From the NCBI GenBank assembly GCA_026982355.1, contig JALSHG010000003.1, positions 1 through 34,166 of the forward strand: a stretch of 34,166 nucleotides of DNA, read 5' to 3'. Position 1 is the first letter of the stretch. Each line of letters begins with the position of its first letter. A model generated the notes under the pieces. It did not search any database and was not told the origin of the DNA. It worked only from the letters and a program-made list of their open reading frames with translations. The position numbers and the translations under genes were made by a program. The stretch is from Thermodesulfovibrio sp. (GTDB lineage Bacteria > Nitrospirota > Thermodesulfovibrionia > UBA6902). Shown piece by piece: positions 24,417 through 32,431 of the stretch.

Positions 24417-25199
24417 TCACCCCCGGCCCTGAACGGCTTTTCTTATGCTCTTTACGAATCTCTTTATATCCCTGCCCTCGGCGATTATCTTCACTATGGC
24501 GCTGCCGATGATAACCCCGTCGGCCAGCCTTGCGACCCGTGAGGCCTCTTCAGGGTTTGATATGCCGAACCCCACGGCCACGGGCTTTCCGGAAACCCTT
24601 TTTACGGAATCCAGCGTGTCTTTCATCGCCTTGTCCATGGACAGCTTTGAACCGGTTATTCCGGTGATGGATACATAGTATATGAATCCGGTGGACACGC
24701 CGGCTACCCTCCGGATTCTCTCTTTCGTGCTTGTAGGGGCGAGCAGGAAGACGGTGTCAAGGCCGTATCGTCCTGCGATTCCGGTTAATTCACCGGCCTC
24801 CTCGGGGATCAGATCGGGAATTATCACGCCGTCGACACCTGACCTGACCGCCTCCCTGATGAACCGCTTCACGCCGAGCTTGAAAACGGGATTGAAATAC
24901 GTCATCAGTATCAGGGGGATCCGGCAGGATTGCCTTATCTCCCTTACAAGGCCGAGAACTTTTTTCAGTGTCGTGCCCTGCTGCAGGGAGCGCTCCGCCG
25001 CCCTCTGTATGGTCGGCCCGTCGGCAAGCGGGTCACTGAAAGGGACGCCGATCTCGATAATATCCGCCCCTGATTTTTCAAGGTCGGCGACGAATTTTTT
25101 CGTGGCCTCAAGGGAGGGGTCGCCCGCCATTATGTATGGAATCAGGGCCTTTCCCCCTGTTTTCCTTAAGTCTTCAAAAACCTGTTCTATTCTGCTCAT
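24417..25199 (-). CDS. trpA: Tryptophan synthase alpha subunit
   Basis: This 260-residue TIM-barrel subunit cleaves indole-3-glycerol phosphate to indole and glyceraldehyde 3-phosphate and channels indole to TrpB. Visible features are ALIPYIMAGDPS, the catalytic Glu in GADIIEIGVPFSDPLADGP (which also carries the second catalytic Asp), LILMTYFNPVFKLG, GVDGVIIPDL, GFIYYVSITGITG and PVAVGFGISNPEEA. The length is normal. It begins one base after the trpB stop, so the two are tightly coupled. The next gene downstream is accD. Confidence 0.97.
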   Translation of the reverse strand: MSRIEQVFEDLRKTGGKALIPYIMAGDPSLEATKKFVADLEKSGADIIEIGVPFSDPLADGPTIQRAAERSLQQGTTLKKVLGLVREIRQSCRIPLILMTYFNPVFKLGVKRFIREAVRSGVDGVIIPDLIPEEAGELTGIAGRYGLDTVFLLAPTSTKERIRRVAGVSTGFIYYVSITGITGSKLSMDKAMKDTLDSVKRVSGKPVAVGFGISNPEEASRVARLADGVIIGSAIVKIIAEGRDIKRFVKSIRKAVQGRG

Positions 25200-25200
25200 T

Positions 25201-26403
25201 TTATAAGTCTATGCCTTTTATCCCCGCCACTTCCTGCACATCCTTGTCACCCCTGCCGGAGAGGTTTACTATGATTATTGATTTTCTGCTCATTTTCGAT
25301 GCCGTCTTCACCGCCTCTGCAATTGCGTGGGCGGATTCAAGCGCGGGGATTATACCCTCGGTCCTGCTCAGGAGTTCAAACGCCTTGAGCGCTTCCCGGT
25401 CCGTGGCATAAGTGTAGCGGACTTTTCCGATATCCCTCAGGTAGCAGTGTTCAGGCCCCACGGATGCGTAATCAAGCCCCGCCGAGACCGAGTGGGTCCC
25501 GAGAACATTGCCGTCCCTGTCCTGAAGCAGGTAGCTCTTGCAACCCTGGAAAATCCCGAGGGAGCCGCCTGCAAAACGGGCTGCGTGCATGCCCGTCCTT
25601 ATACCGTGGCCTCCGGCTTCAACCCCGGTCATTTTTATATTGTCCCTGAGAAACGCATGGAAGAGGCCGATGGAATTGCTGCCGCCGCCGACACACGCAA
25701 TAAGGCAGTCGGGCAGTCTCTGTTCGGCCTTCAGAATCTGACGTCTTGCCTCGGCTCCGATTATCGACTGGAAATCCCTTACCATGGCAGGGTAGGGGTG
25801 CGGCCCGAAAACCGTTCCCATGACATAATGTGTATTGCGCACATTCGTTGTCCAGTCCCTTAACGCTTCATTTATTGCGTCCTTCAGGGTCTTTGAGCCG
25901 ATGGACACCTCCGTGACCTTTGCGCCCAGCAGTCTCATTCTGAAAACGTTCAGCGCCTGGCGCCTGATGTCTTCCGAGCCCATGTATATTTCGCACTCAA
26001 GGCCCGTCAGCGCAGCGCCGGTTGCCGTGGCCACTCCGTGCTGGCCCGCGCCTGTTTCCGCAATAACCCTTGTTTTGCCCATTTTCCTGGCAAGCAGGGC
26101 CTGCGCCAGTGCATTGTTGATCTTGTGGGCGCCGGTATGGCAGAGGTCTTCCCTTTTCAGGTATATCCTGGCTCCGCCCACATGTTCTGTCAGGTTCCGG
26201 GCGAAATAAAGCGGTGTGGGCCTCCCGATGAAGTCCCTCTGAAGCGATTTCAGCTCTTTGAGGAAATCCGCGTCTTTTTTGTACTTCCCGTAGGCGTGCT
26301 CAAGCTCGATAAGCGCGGGCATGAGGGTCTCGGGCACGAACCTGCCGCCGTAAGGTCCGAAATGCCCTTTTCCGTCGGGCAGTTTATGAGGTTTTTTATT
26401 CAT
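25201..26403 (-). CDS. trpB: Tryptophan synthase beta subunit
   Basis: This 400-residue PLP enzyme joins indole with serine to give tryptophan. It starts with [19 protein letters not shown], has the PLP lysine in [20 protein letters not shown], the substrate loop [10 protein letters not shown], the phosphate-binding [10 protein letters not shown], and the C-terminal [12 protein letters not shown] and [12 protein letters not shown]. It belongs to the ordinary TrpB1 class that partners TrpA. The ATG at 26403 has a weak ribosome binding site. Directly upstream is a palindromic repeat and then the MNT/HEPN pair, which separates trpB from trpF and cls. Confidence 0.97.
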   Translation of the reverse strand: MNKKPHKLPDGKGHFGPYGGRFVPETLMPALIELEHAYGKYKKDADFLKELKSLQRDFIGRPTPLYFARNLTEHVGGARIYLKREDLCHTGAHKINNALAQALLARKMGKTRVIAETGAGQHGVATATGAALTGLECEIYMGSEDIRRQALNVFRMRLLGAKVTEVSIGSKTLKDAINEALRDWTTNVRNTHYVMGTVFGPHPYPAMVRDFQSIIGAEARRQILKAEQRLPDCLIACVGGGSNSIGLFHAFLRDNIKMTGVEAGGHGIRTGMHAARFAGGSLGIFQGCKSYLLQDRDGNVLGTHSVSAGLDYASVGPEHCYLRDIGKVRYTYATDREALKAFELLSRTEGIIPALESAHAIAEAVKTASKMSRKSIIIVNLSGRGDKDVQEVAGIKGIDL

Positions 26404-26404
26404 G

Positions 26405-26497
26405 GTTGTTGTTGTACTGATGCCGCCGGCACGCCGGGATGCCCCGCGTTTTTTTTGCGGCCGACTCTCCCGCCGGCTTATGCAACATTGAGGTTAA
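26405..26497 (-). repeat. Palindromic intergenic repeat, copy 7 (reverse), downstream of the HEPN gene
   Basis: Its 43-base right part (26453-26495), with GGCTTATGCAACATTGAGG, is identical to bases 27338-27380 in copy 8 on the other side of the MNT/HEPN pair. The left part (TACTGATGCCGCCGGC) is diverged. It fills the gap between HEPN and trpB. Confidence 0.82.
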
Positions 26498-26910
26498 TTT
26501 ATCGGTTCGTCTTTATCGATGATGTTCAGTGTTAATTCCCTGATGTCTTTTATGAAGTCTACGGCTGTTGCGAACCATTCCTCCACTTCTTTTTTTGGGA
26601 ATTCTATGAAATCCTTGTAATCACTTTTTTGCCGTTTCTCGAAAATTTCCGAATAAAATCTTCCCAAATCCTTATTTGCTTCACCCTTGTTTATAAATTC
26701 CCTGTTGAATAAGGCCCTTATTCCGCTGTGTTTTGATGACGAAAGATTTTTTGTTAAGAGCAGAGCAGTTACAGAATAAAACATTGCATAGTATATCCTG
26801 TTAACCGTGGAATGAAGACTTCCGCTTTCTAAAAGTTTCTCCGCATCCGATAAGGATTCTGCTGCGCGCTCCAGCCTGTATTTTATGATTGTTTTCGTTT
26901 CTGTTTTCAC
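26494..26910 (-). CDS. HEPN domain protein, partner of a minimal nucleotidyltransferase
   Basis: This 138-residue protein is an all-helical HEPN domain. Features are IKYRLERAAESLSDAEKLLE, STVNRIYYAMFYSVTALLL (typical helix 2), SSKHSGIRALFNREFINKGE, and LGRFYSEIFEKRQKSDYKDF, the helix where this class carries its R...DY motif. The RxxxxHxY catalytic motif of toxin HepT proteins is not seen, so RNase activity is uncertain. It starts at GTG overlapping the upstream MNT gene by four bases, a toxin-antitoxin-like organisation. Composition is A/T-rich relative to the trp genes on either side. Its role may be a toxin-antitoxin, an abortive-infection module or an uncharacterised one. Confidence 0.85.
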   Translation of the reverse strand: MKTETKTIIKYRLERAAESLSDAEKLLESGSLHSTVNRIYYAMFYSVTALLLTKNLSSSKHSGIRALFNREFINKGEANKDLGRFYSEIFEKRQKSDYKDFIEFPKKEVEEWFATAVDFIKDIRELTLNIIDKDEPIN

Positions 26911-27251
26911 AGAGTTACGCCCTCCTTCTCAATATTCCAATGAATGGGCATAGCTCTTGAGAGCGAAGAATCCCAGGAGTTTTTTGATTCGATCAGAAGT
27001 CCGAATACAATATTATGTTCCAATTCAATGTCATAGGCTAATCCTATAATCTCCTTTTCAATAGCGCTGGTAACATCATGTTCAAGTAATATGAGCAAAT
27101 CAATATCTGAAGATTTATCATAATCTCCCCTTGCCTTGGAACCGTAAATGATAATCTCGACCTGCGGGAATCTTGCCGATAATTTATATTTTAATTTCTG
27201 CAGAGCCTTTTTTTCGCTCTCTTTTAAAGATAATTCCGCAAAGCTTTTCAT
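26907..27251 (-). CDS. Minimal nucleotidyltransferase (MNT domain), partner of the HEPN protein
   Basis: This 114-residue protein is a DNA-polymerase-beta-like minimal nucleotidyltransferase. The signature IIYGSKARGDYDKSSDIDL holds GS at 37-38 and the metal-binding aspartates D49 and D51. A helix and HNIVFGLLIESKNSW follow in place of the third strand. In characterised MntA/HepT pairs the MNT enzyme inactivates the HEPN toxin by adding AMP residues. Whether this pair acts the same way is inference, because the HEPN partner lacks the RxxxxHxY motif. Start ATG at 27251 has little ribosome-binding sequence. Together with HEPN it occupies only 760 bases between two palindromic repeats. Confidence 0.88.
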   Translation of the reverse strand: MKSFAELSLKESEKKALQKLKYKLSARFPQVEIIIYGSKARGDYDKSSDIDLLILLEHDVTSAIEKEIIGLAYDIELEHNIVFGLLIESKNSWDSSLSRAMPIHWNIEKEGVTL

Positions 27252-27285
27252 GCTGCATCTTAAGGTTAACTGTTATTTTAATTTC

Positions 27286-27381
27286 ACCTTGCAGTTGCAT
27301 AGAAACATCGCCCGCGGGCAGAAGAGCGCGCGGCAGGTTTTGCGGCCGACTCTCCCGCCGGCTTATGCAACATTGAGGTTT
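27286..27381 (-). repeat. Palindromic intergenic repeat, copy 8 (reverse), upstream of the MNT gene
   Basis: ACCTTGCAGTTGCATAGAAA and GCTTATGCAACATTGAGGTT form the outer arms around a GC-rich interior. Bases 27338-27380 are identical to 26453-26495. An extra partial end (GCTGCATCTTAAGGTTA) at 27252-27269 suggests an older copy partly overwritten. The 27382-27458 remainder holds no gene. Confidence 0.85.
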
Positions 27382-27458
27382 ACAGGGCAATATTATATCA
27401 CAGCGCCGGGAAATAACGATAGGAGGCGGAATGCGGTTTGGAAGGGCGGATTCCGGAA

Positions 27459-28649
27459 CTACAGTTTTTTCAGCACCAGGTAAAAAAACTTTTCGAGTAT
27501 CTTCCGGTAAATCGGGCGCCGCGCCCATGTCTCCGGGTCTATCCTGACCGAATTCTCCAGATCACTGTAAAACGTATCGATCATCTGTTTTGCGAATCCG
27601 GTGTCAAGGATTCCCACGTTGCTTTCCTCGTTCCTCCTCAGGGACTGGATGTCAAGATTTGTGGAGCCTATTATGCTCCAGCAGTCATCGAACACCGCTG
27701 TCTTGGAGTGAAGCACCGAACCCTGGTAATTGTAAATCTCGATTCCTGCTTTGAGCAGCTTTGTATAATACGCCCTTCCGGCATAAAAAACCGACAGGAC
27801 GTCGGACTCACCGGGAAGCAGCAGCTTGAGGCTTACGCCCCTCCGGGCCGCCCGGACCAGCGCCCTCTGTATCCTGATGCCGGGCGTGAAGTAGGCTGTC
27901 GTTATAAGTATCTGTTTTCTCGCGTTCCGGATGCTGTATATCAGCAGCCTCCTCATCCTGCTCCTTGCCCGTCGCGAGTTTGCAAACACGGGGATGACGG
28001 GCACTCCCTGTTGATGTGCAGGCCTGTGCGCCGCCTTCCACTGAATCAGCCCGCCCTTCCATGTCTTCCAGCTTTTTCTGAATATGTTGAGCAGGGTGGA
28101 GGCTATGGGGCCCTCGAGGTAGATGCCCGTATCCCGCCATGTCTTTCTTCTTTTCCTCAGATAACCGTGGTATTCGTCCGCAATGTTGAACCCGCCGACG
28201 AACGCCTTTTCACCGTCAATCACCAGGAGTTTTTTGTGGTCGCGGTAGAGATAGCCCCTCGGGGCGGACCATCTGAACGGGTGGGAGGCCCTGATCTCCA
28301 CGCCTTTTTTTCTGAGGTCCATCCAGAAACGCCGCGAAGTCAGAAATGAGCCGAAGTGGTCGTAAAGCAGGTAGATGCTGACGCCTTCGCCCGCCTTCCG
28401 CTTCAGAAGCCCGGCGACTTTCTTGCCGGTGTCGTCATCCTTGAAGATATAAAACTCTATACAGATAATCCGCCGTGCGGCCTTTATGCAGTCGAGTATC
28501 TCCTGAAATGTCTCCTGCCCGCTTTTCAACAGCCGCACCCTGTTGTTGGCGCTGAAAGGCATTCCCAGGATGTTTTCAATGACCGCTTTGCTGAAAGCTC
28601 TTTCTGCCGGCATAATTGAGGAGTGCGGCGGCGGATTATCCATAAGCAC
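27459..28649 (-). CDS. Cardiolipin synthase-like phospholipase D family protein
   Basis: This 396-residue protein has two HKD motifs of the phospholipase D superfamily: HKKLLVIDGEKAFVGGFN and HSKTAVFDDCWSIIGSTN. The region IEFYIFKDDDTGKKVAGLLK, DTGIYLEGPIASTLLNIFRK and YYTKLLKAGIEIYNYQ resembles ClsB-type bacterial cardiolipin synthases, which join phosphatidylglycerol with another phospholipid at the inner membrane. There is no N-terminal TM pair, as in ClsB rather than ClsA. Start is GTG at 28649, overlapping the end of trpF by 14 bases, with GGAAAAG upstream; an ATG two codons later is also possible. Its place between trpF and the rest of the trp genes is not functionally obvious. Confidence 0.88.
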   Translation of the reverse strand: MLMDNPPPHSSIMPAERAFSKAVIENILGMPFSANNRVRLLKSGQETFQEILDCIKAARRIICIEFYIFKDDDTGKKVAGLLKRKAGEGVSIYLLYDHFGSFLTSRRFWMDLRKKGVEIRASHPFRWSAPRGYLYRDHKKLLVIDGEKAFVGGFNIADEYHGYLRKRRKTWRDTGIYLEGPIASTLLNIFRKSWKTWKGGLIQWKAAHRPAHQQGVPVIPVFANSRRARSRMRRLLIYSIRNARKQILITTAYFTPGIRIQRALVRAARRGVSLKLLLPGESDVLSVFYAGRAYYTKLLKAGIEIYNYQGSVLHSKTAVFDDCWSIIGSTNLDIQSLRRNEESNVGILDTGFAKQMIDTFYSDLENSVRIDPETWARRPIYRKILEKFFYLVLKKL

Positions 28650-29268
28650 GAAAGGCTTTTCCGGCGCGTTCTATAAACAGTTTTAATTTAACGTGATCTT
28701 TCCGGCCTTTCTCTCTGCCCTCAACACCTGATGACACATCGACCCCGTAGGGACGTACGAGACTTATCGCCCCTTCCACGTTCCCCGGATCAAGCCCGCC
28801 CGCGAGGATGATCCGGCCGAACCTCTTTGCTTCAACCGCAATCTCCCAGTTGAATGTCTCACCGGTGCCGCCCATTGCGGAGGGTGAATATGCGTCAAGG
28901 AGAAATGCGGACACGTTCCGGTACTGCCTCAGGATTTCAATATCCGCGCGGTGCTTCACCCTGACGGCCTTGATGACTTTCCTGCCGGTATCCCTGCATT
29001 TATCCGGAGATTCGGAGCCGTGAAGCTGTATCACGTCAAGACCTGCATAGGATGCGATCTCCTTCATCACGGAGGTTTCTTCATCAACGAACACACCCAC
29101 CGTGGTTATAAACGGCGGCAGGGATGAGATAATGGTTCTTGCGGTCTCAGGGGTCACCGCCCGGGGACTCCTGTGATGGAAGACGAAACCCACGGCGCCG
29201 GCGCCGTACCGGACCGCGGCAAGCGCGTCTTCAGGATTGGTGATTCCGCATATCTTTACAGTGCCCAT
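28636..29268 (-). CDS. trpF: Phosphoribosylanthranilate isomerase
   Basis: This 210-residue TIM-barrel enzyme isomerises N-(5-phosphoribosyl)anthranilate to CdRP in tryptophan synthesis. It shows VKICGITNPEDALAAV with the catalytic Cys, GAVGFVFHHRSPRAV, the FVDEE strand, DVIQLHGSES, a catalytic Asp in FLLDAYSPSAMGGTGETFNW, ILAGGLDPGNVEGAI and VDVSSGVEGREKGRKD. Length is normal. It starts at ATG 29268 with a weak ribosome binding site. It heads the minus-strand series, and cls overlaps its 3' end. A convincing promoter was not found in the A/T-rich stretch upstream. Confidence 0.95.
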   Translation of the reverse strand: MGTVKICGITNPEDALAAVRYGAGAVGFVFHHRSPRAVTPETARTIISSLPPFITTVGVFVDEETSVMKEIASYAGLDVIQLHGSESPDKCRDTGRKVIKAVRVKHRADIEILRQYRNVSAFLLDAYSPSAMGGTGETFNWEIAVEAKRFGRIILAGGLDPGNVEGAISLVRPYGVDVSSGVEGREKGRKDHVKLKLFIERAGKAFRAYG

Positions 29269-29598
29269 TCCAGATGTATTTTAGCATAAAAATATGTTAT
29301 TCTATGTTAATAACCAGCATTCAGCAACGCTTATCGCATTCAGCTTTCTGTCAGCCCCGGAGCCGTGAATACGGTGGACCAGTGAGCTGAATTACAAGTT
29401 CATCAACAAATCGTATGTTGTATAAACCGCCGGGCGCTCTGCCTAAGCACTTTTATGCAACGGTGACTATATTGCTCATTCATGCTGCTGACAGGCATGT
29501 CCGCGCCGGTCCCTTGTTACGAGGGGACAGACACAACGTTGGATGTCCGGATCGTTCCCGGTACGCGAGACGGATCCGGCATCTCCGGGGAGGAAAAA
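29269..29598. other. Divergent intergenic region with a degenerate palindromic repeat
   Basis: This separates trpF (minus) from the FG-GAP gene (plus). An A/T-rich part (29275-29320) lies next to trpF. TATGTTGTATAA at 29414-29425 and TTATGCAACGGTG at 29453-29465 are a worn copy of the palindromic repeat with most of its core lost. An open frame continues upstream of the FG-GAP start to 29482, but it lacks ribosome-binding sequence and a plausible signal peptide. Confidence 0.5.
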
Positions 29599-32298
29599 AT
29601 GTTAAAGTCCAGAGATTCCCGCTTAATCCGGCCGCGTAGTTTCCTGAATTTCGTATTGATCCTTTTCGTGATTTTTCCGGCGATATTTTTCTCAGCTTTT
29701 CCGTCCGGAACGGGCGAGGCGGCGAAGATAAGGGACGCTGCCGCCGGTGATTACGATGTTTACGTCAGCAGGCCGGGGTATGGACTGTGGTGCTGTCTGG
29801 GCCATACCGGCGGCATAACGGTCGGCGATGTCAATAATGACGGGATCAGTGACTTGATCGTCTCGTCAATAGCCGAAAAAATAGTAAGGGATGAATATTA
29901 TCTGCCCTGGGACCGGGATGCATGGACAGAGGAAAATGCACTTTCCATGTGGAGCGTAGCGTTTAATGGAACGACCCCGGTTGCAAGCCCTGACAGCATT
30001 GCCGGTGACACCAGTATCAGCACCACGCGGACAACCATAGGATCAGTGTCTATGAAGCTGAAATTCACTCAGGCCATTTCTCTGGACCCCGCAGACGATG
30101 CTCTGCATTTGCAGGTTTATGCCGGAGACAACAATGAACGTCTTACTGCGATAATAATACTTGCACCTGACTGGAATAATCGCTTTGAGTATGCTTATGA
30201 TCCCGACCTGTATTTAAACGACACGGGCTGGACGCGGGTTGATGCGGAGTTAACCGTTTTTAAAGCGGCCGCAGGCTCACCTGACTGGAATAATGTAACT
30301 CAGGTTACTATAGGGTTCTGGAACGAGACAGGATCCGGCAATGATATTAAAATCGATGAATTATACTTTGACCATTTCACCGCCGATGTGGTTACGCCTG
30401 CCGGCGCGGTCTACATGTTCTACGGTGGTTTGAAAAGCGGAACCCTTTCGGTTTATGATGATGCCGATGTCACCATTAAAGGCATTGATGCCATTAAGGA
30501 TATCGACGGCAAATACAAAAGTGATCTGACAGGCGAATACATAACCACCGGAGATCTGAACAACGACGGGTATGCCGATATTATAATAGGCACGACAAAG
30601 GATGACGGCCCGAACAATACAAGAAAAGATTGCGGGGCGGTCAATGTTATATTCGGCGGAAGTTCGCTGCCGCCCGTTATAGATCTGAAAAGGGAACCGG
30701 CTGATCTTATAATTTACGGGGCCGATGCCGGGGACAGCCTGGGGATATCGGTCCTTGCATCCGACATCAATGCCGACGGATTCGCCGACCTGATAGCGGC
30801 TGCCTCGAGCGGCGACGGCAGTGATAACAATGGATATGCAAATGGCGAAATACATATATTTCTCGGTTCGGAGCAACTTCGGGGTCTCCTGGATTTAAAT
30901 ACCGTTAATGCGGATATCTCTGTTTACGGCAAAATGTATGATAACCTCGGGACACAGGGGTCTATCGGGGTAGGTGATATCTTCAACGACGGACGGGCGG
31001 ATCTCATCATCGGGGTCTGGGGCGGGGAAAAAGACGCCGCCAGGCGCAATGCCGGTGAGATTGTAATTATAAACAACATCAGTGATTACATGGGAAAGAC
31101 AATCGACCTGGCCTCGTTGTCTCCTGACGCCGCGGTCATTTACGGCGCTGAGAAAGGCGACCGTTTGAGCAGGCTTGCCGTAGGAGATGTCAATAACGAC
31201 GGCATTGACGACATTATCGCCGGTGCGGTATACGCCGACGGGCCGGACAATCTCAGGTATGAGGCCGGCGAGGTCTATATATTCTTCGGCTCATCGTCGT
31301 TTCCCGGGGAGATTGACCTTGATACAACGGATCCGGATGTAAGGATAACAGGGGCGGACACCGGCGATTATATAGACGGGTACCATAACTTCAAGGATCA
31401 CTCCTACATTCCCGATCATCTGGGCCTGAGAATTTATGCCGCCGATATCAATAATGACGGCATAGACGATGTGTTGCTCATTGCCCTTGGAGGCGACGGA
31501 GAGGATAACCTGAAGACGGATGCAGGGGACGCATATGTGTTTTTCGGAAGACCCGACTGGCCCGCATCAATAGACCTGAAAACGGATTTGCCGGATATAA
31601 CCGTCTACGGCGCCGATGAAAAAGATAACCTGAGAGACATATTCGGGGGAGACATTAACGGCGACGGCATTGATGATCTGCTCCTTGGTTACAAGTGGGG
31701 GGACGGACCTGACAATAATTATACATATGCCGGCGATATAATCGCCTTCTACGGCGGCTTCGGCTCTCCTGGCAACTACCGGCCCGAGGCGCCTCAACTT
31801 GTCTCTCCGGCGGACGGCGAGACGGGGCTGGATACAACCGTTGAGTTTGTATGGGAAAGGAGCACGGACCCTGACGGAGATACCGTCACTTACAATCTCC
31901 ATGTATGCGAGGACAACGGATTCACAACAGGCTGTATAAGCAGGGAGAATATCTCCTCCGCATGGAACGGGGGCATTTATTACGCCGGAGCCGGTTCAGG
32001 GCTGTTGCTGTTCGTGACGATTTTTGCAGGCGGCGCTTTAATTTTAAAGAGGAAAGGAAAGACGGCGCTGCTGCTGGTGGTAATCTTGATAAGCGCTTCA
32101 GCGCTGGTTTCATGCGGTAGCGGAGGCGGCGGTAGCGGAGGCGATAATACTGACAACAGCGATCGGCTCACTCAGATTGTGTCAGGGTTAAAGGCAGGCA
32201 CCACGTACTACTGGAAGGTGGTCGCGGATGACGGAAGGGGAGCCGCAACCGCCAGCAGTGTAAGAAGCTTTACTACACGGCAGGCAACCGCAGGGTGA
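29599..32298 (+). CDS. Secreted FG-GAP repeat protein with split fibronectin type III domain
   Basis: About 899 residues. A signal segment (FLNFVLILFVIFPAIFFSAF) is followed by seven integrin-like FG-GAP units with calcium loops such as GDVNNDGISDLIV, GDLNNDGYADIII, SDINADGFADLI, GDVNNDGIDDII and GDINGDGIDDLLL, predicting a beta-propeller. An extra domain of about 110-120 residues (DEYYLPWDRDAWT... to IKIDELYFDHF), resembling a carbohydrate-binding sandwich, is inserted in the first unit. The C-terminus begins a fibronectin type III domain (PQLVSPADGETGLDTTVEFV) that resumes at DRLTQIVSGLKAGTTYYWKV. Between them (about 785-854) is an insert with a Gly-rich TM (GSGLLLFVTIFAGGALIL), KRKGK, and a lipoprotein-like LLLVVILISASALVSC. 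GGGGAGG precedes ATG 29599, so the upstream-extended frame is rejected. Its role is unknown, possibly surface adhesion. Confidence 0.85.
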   Translation: MLKSRDSRLIRPRSFLNFVLILFVIFPAIFFSAFPSGTGEAAKIRDAAAGDYDVYVSRPGYGLWCCLGHTGGITVGDVNNDGISDLIVSSIAEKIVRDEYYLPWDRDAWTEENALSMWSVAFNGTTPVASPDSIAGDTSISTTRTTIGSVSMKLKFTQAISLDPADDALHLQVYAGDNNERLTAIIILAPDWNNRFEYAYDPDLYLNDTGWTRVDAELTVFKAAAGSPDWNNVTQVTIGFWNETGSGNDIKIDELYFDHFTADVVTPAGAVYMFYGGLKSGTLSVYDDADVTIKGIDAIKDIDGKYKSDLTGEYITTGDLNNDGYADIIIGTTKDDGPNNTRKDCGAVNVIFGGSSLPPVIDLKREPADLIIYGADAGDSLGISVLASDINADGFADLIAAASSGDGSDNNGYANGEIHIFLGSEQLRGLLDLNTVNADISVYGKMYDNLGTQGSIGVGDIFNDGRADLIIGVWGGEKDAARRNAGEIVIINNISDYMGKTIDLASLSPDAAVIYGAEKGDRLSRLAVGDVNNDGIDDIIAGAVYADGPDNLRYEAGEVYIFFGSSSFPGEIDLDTTDPDVRITGADTGDYIDGYHNFKDHSYIPDHLGLRIYAADINNDGIDDVLLIALGGDGEDNLKTDAGDAYVFFGRPDWPASIDLKTDLPDITVYGADEKDNLRDIFGGDINGDGIDDLLLGYKWGDGPDNNYTYAGDIIAFYGGFGSPGNYRPEAPQLVSPADGETGLDTTVEFVWERSTDPDGDTVTYNLHVCEDNGFTTGCISRENISSAWNGGIYYAGAGSGLLLFVTIFAGGALILKRKGKTALLLVVILISASALVSCGSGGGGSGGDNTDNSDRLTQIVSGLKAGTTYYWKVVADDGRGAATASSVRSFTTRQATAG

Positions 32299-32302
32299 GG
32301 AT

Positions 32303-32376
32303 TTTGTATAAGGAAAACCGGCGTAAGACCTCTGGACCCTCCCGCCCGCGGGCGGTGTTTTTATACCACTGTATGG
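32303..32376 (+). repeat. Palindromic intergenic repeat, copy 9
   Basis: TTGTATAAGGAAAACCGGCG, TAAGACCTCTGGACCCTCCC, GCCCGCGGGCGG and TTTTTATACCACTGTATGG mark a variant copy with a shortened left arm, right after the FG-GAP stop codon. Confidence 0.7.
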
Positions 32377-32392
32377 ATAATTGTGAAGGTTT

Positions 32393-32421
32393 TTTACAAA
32401 TTATATATAATAAGGTATACT
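32393..32421 (+). promoter_or_regulatory. Strong sigma-70-like promoter upstream of the export gene
   Basis: TTTACA at 32393-32398 and TATACT at 32416-32421, 17 bases apart, each match the consensus at five of six positions, with an A/T-rich spacer. The predicted start near 32428 is about 240 bases ahead of the SLBB gene, so the next palindromic repeat and a half MITE would be in the leader RNA. Confidence 0.55.
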
Positions 32422-32431
32422 TATCGCTATA

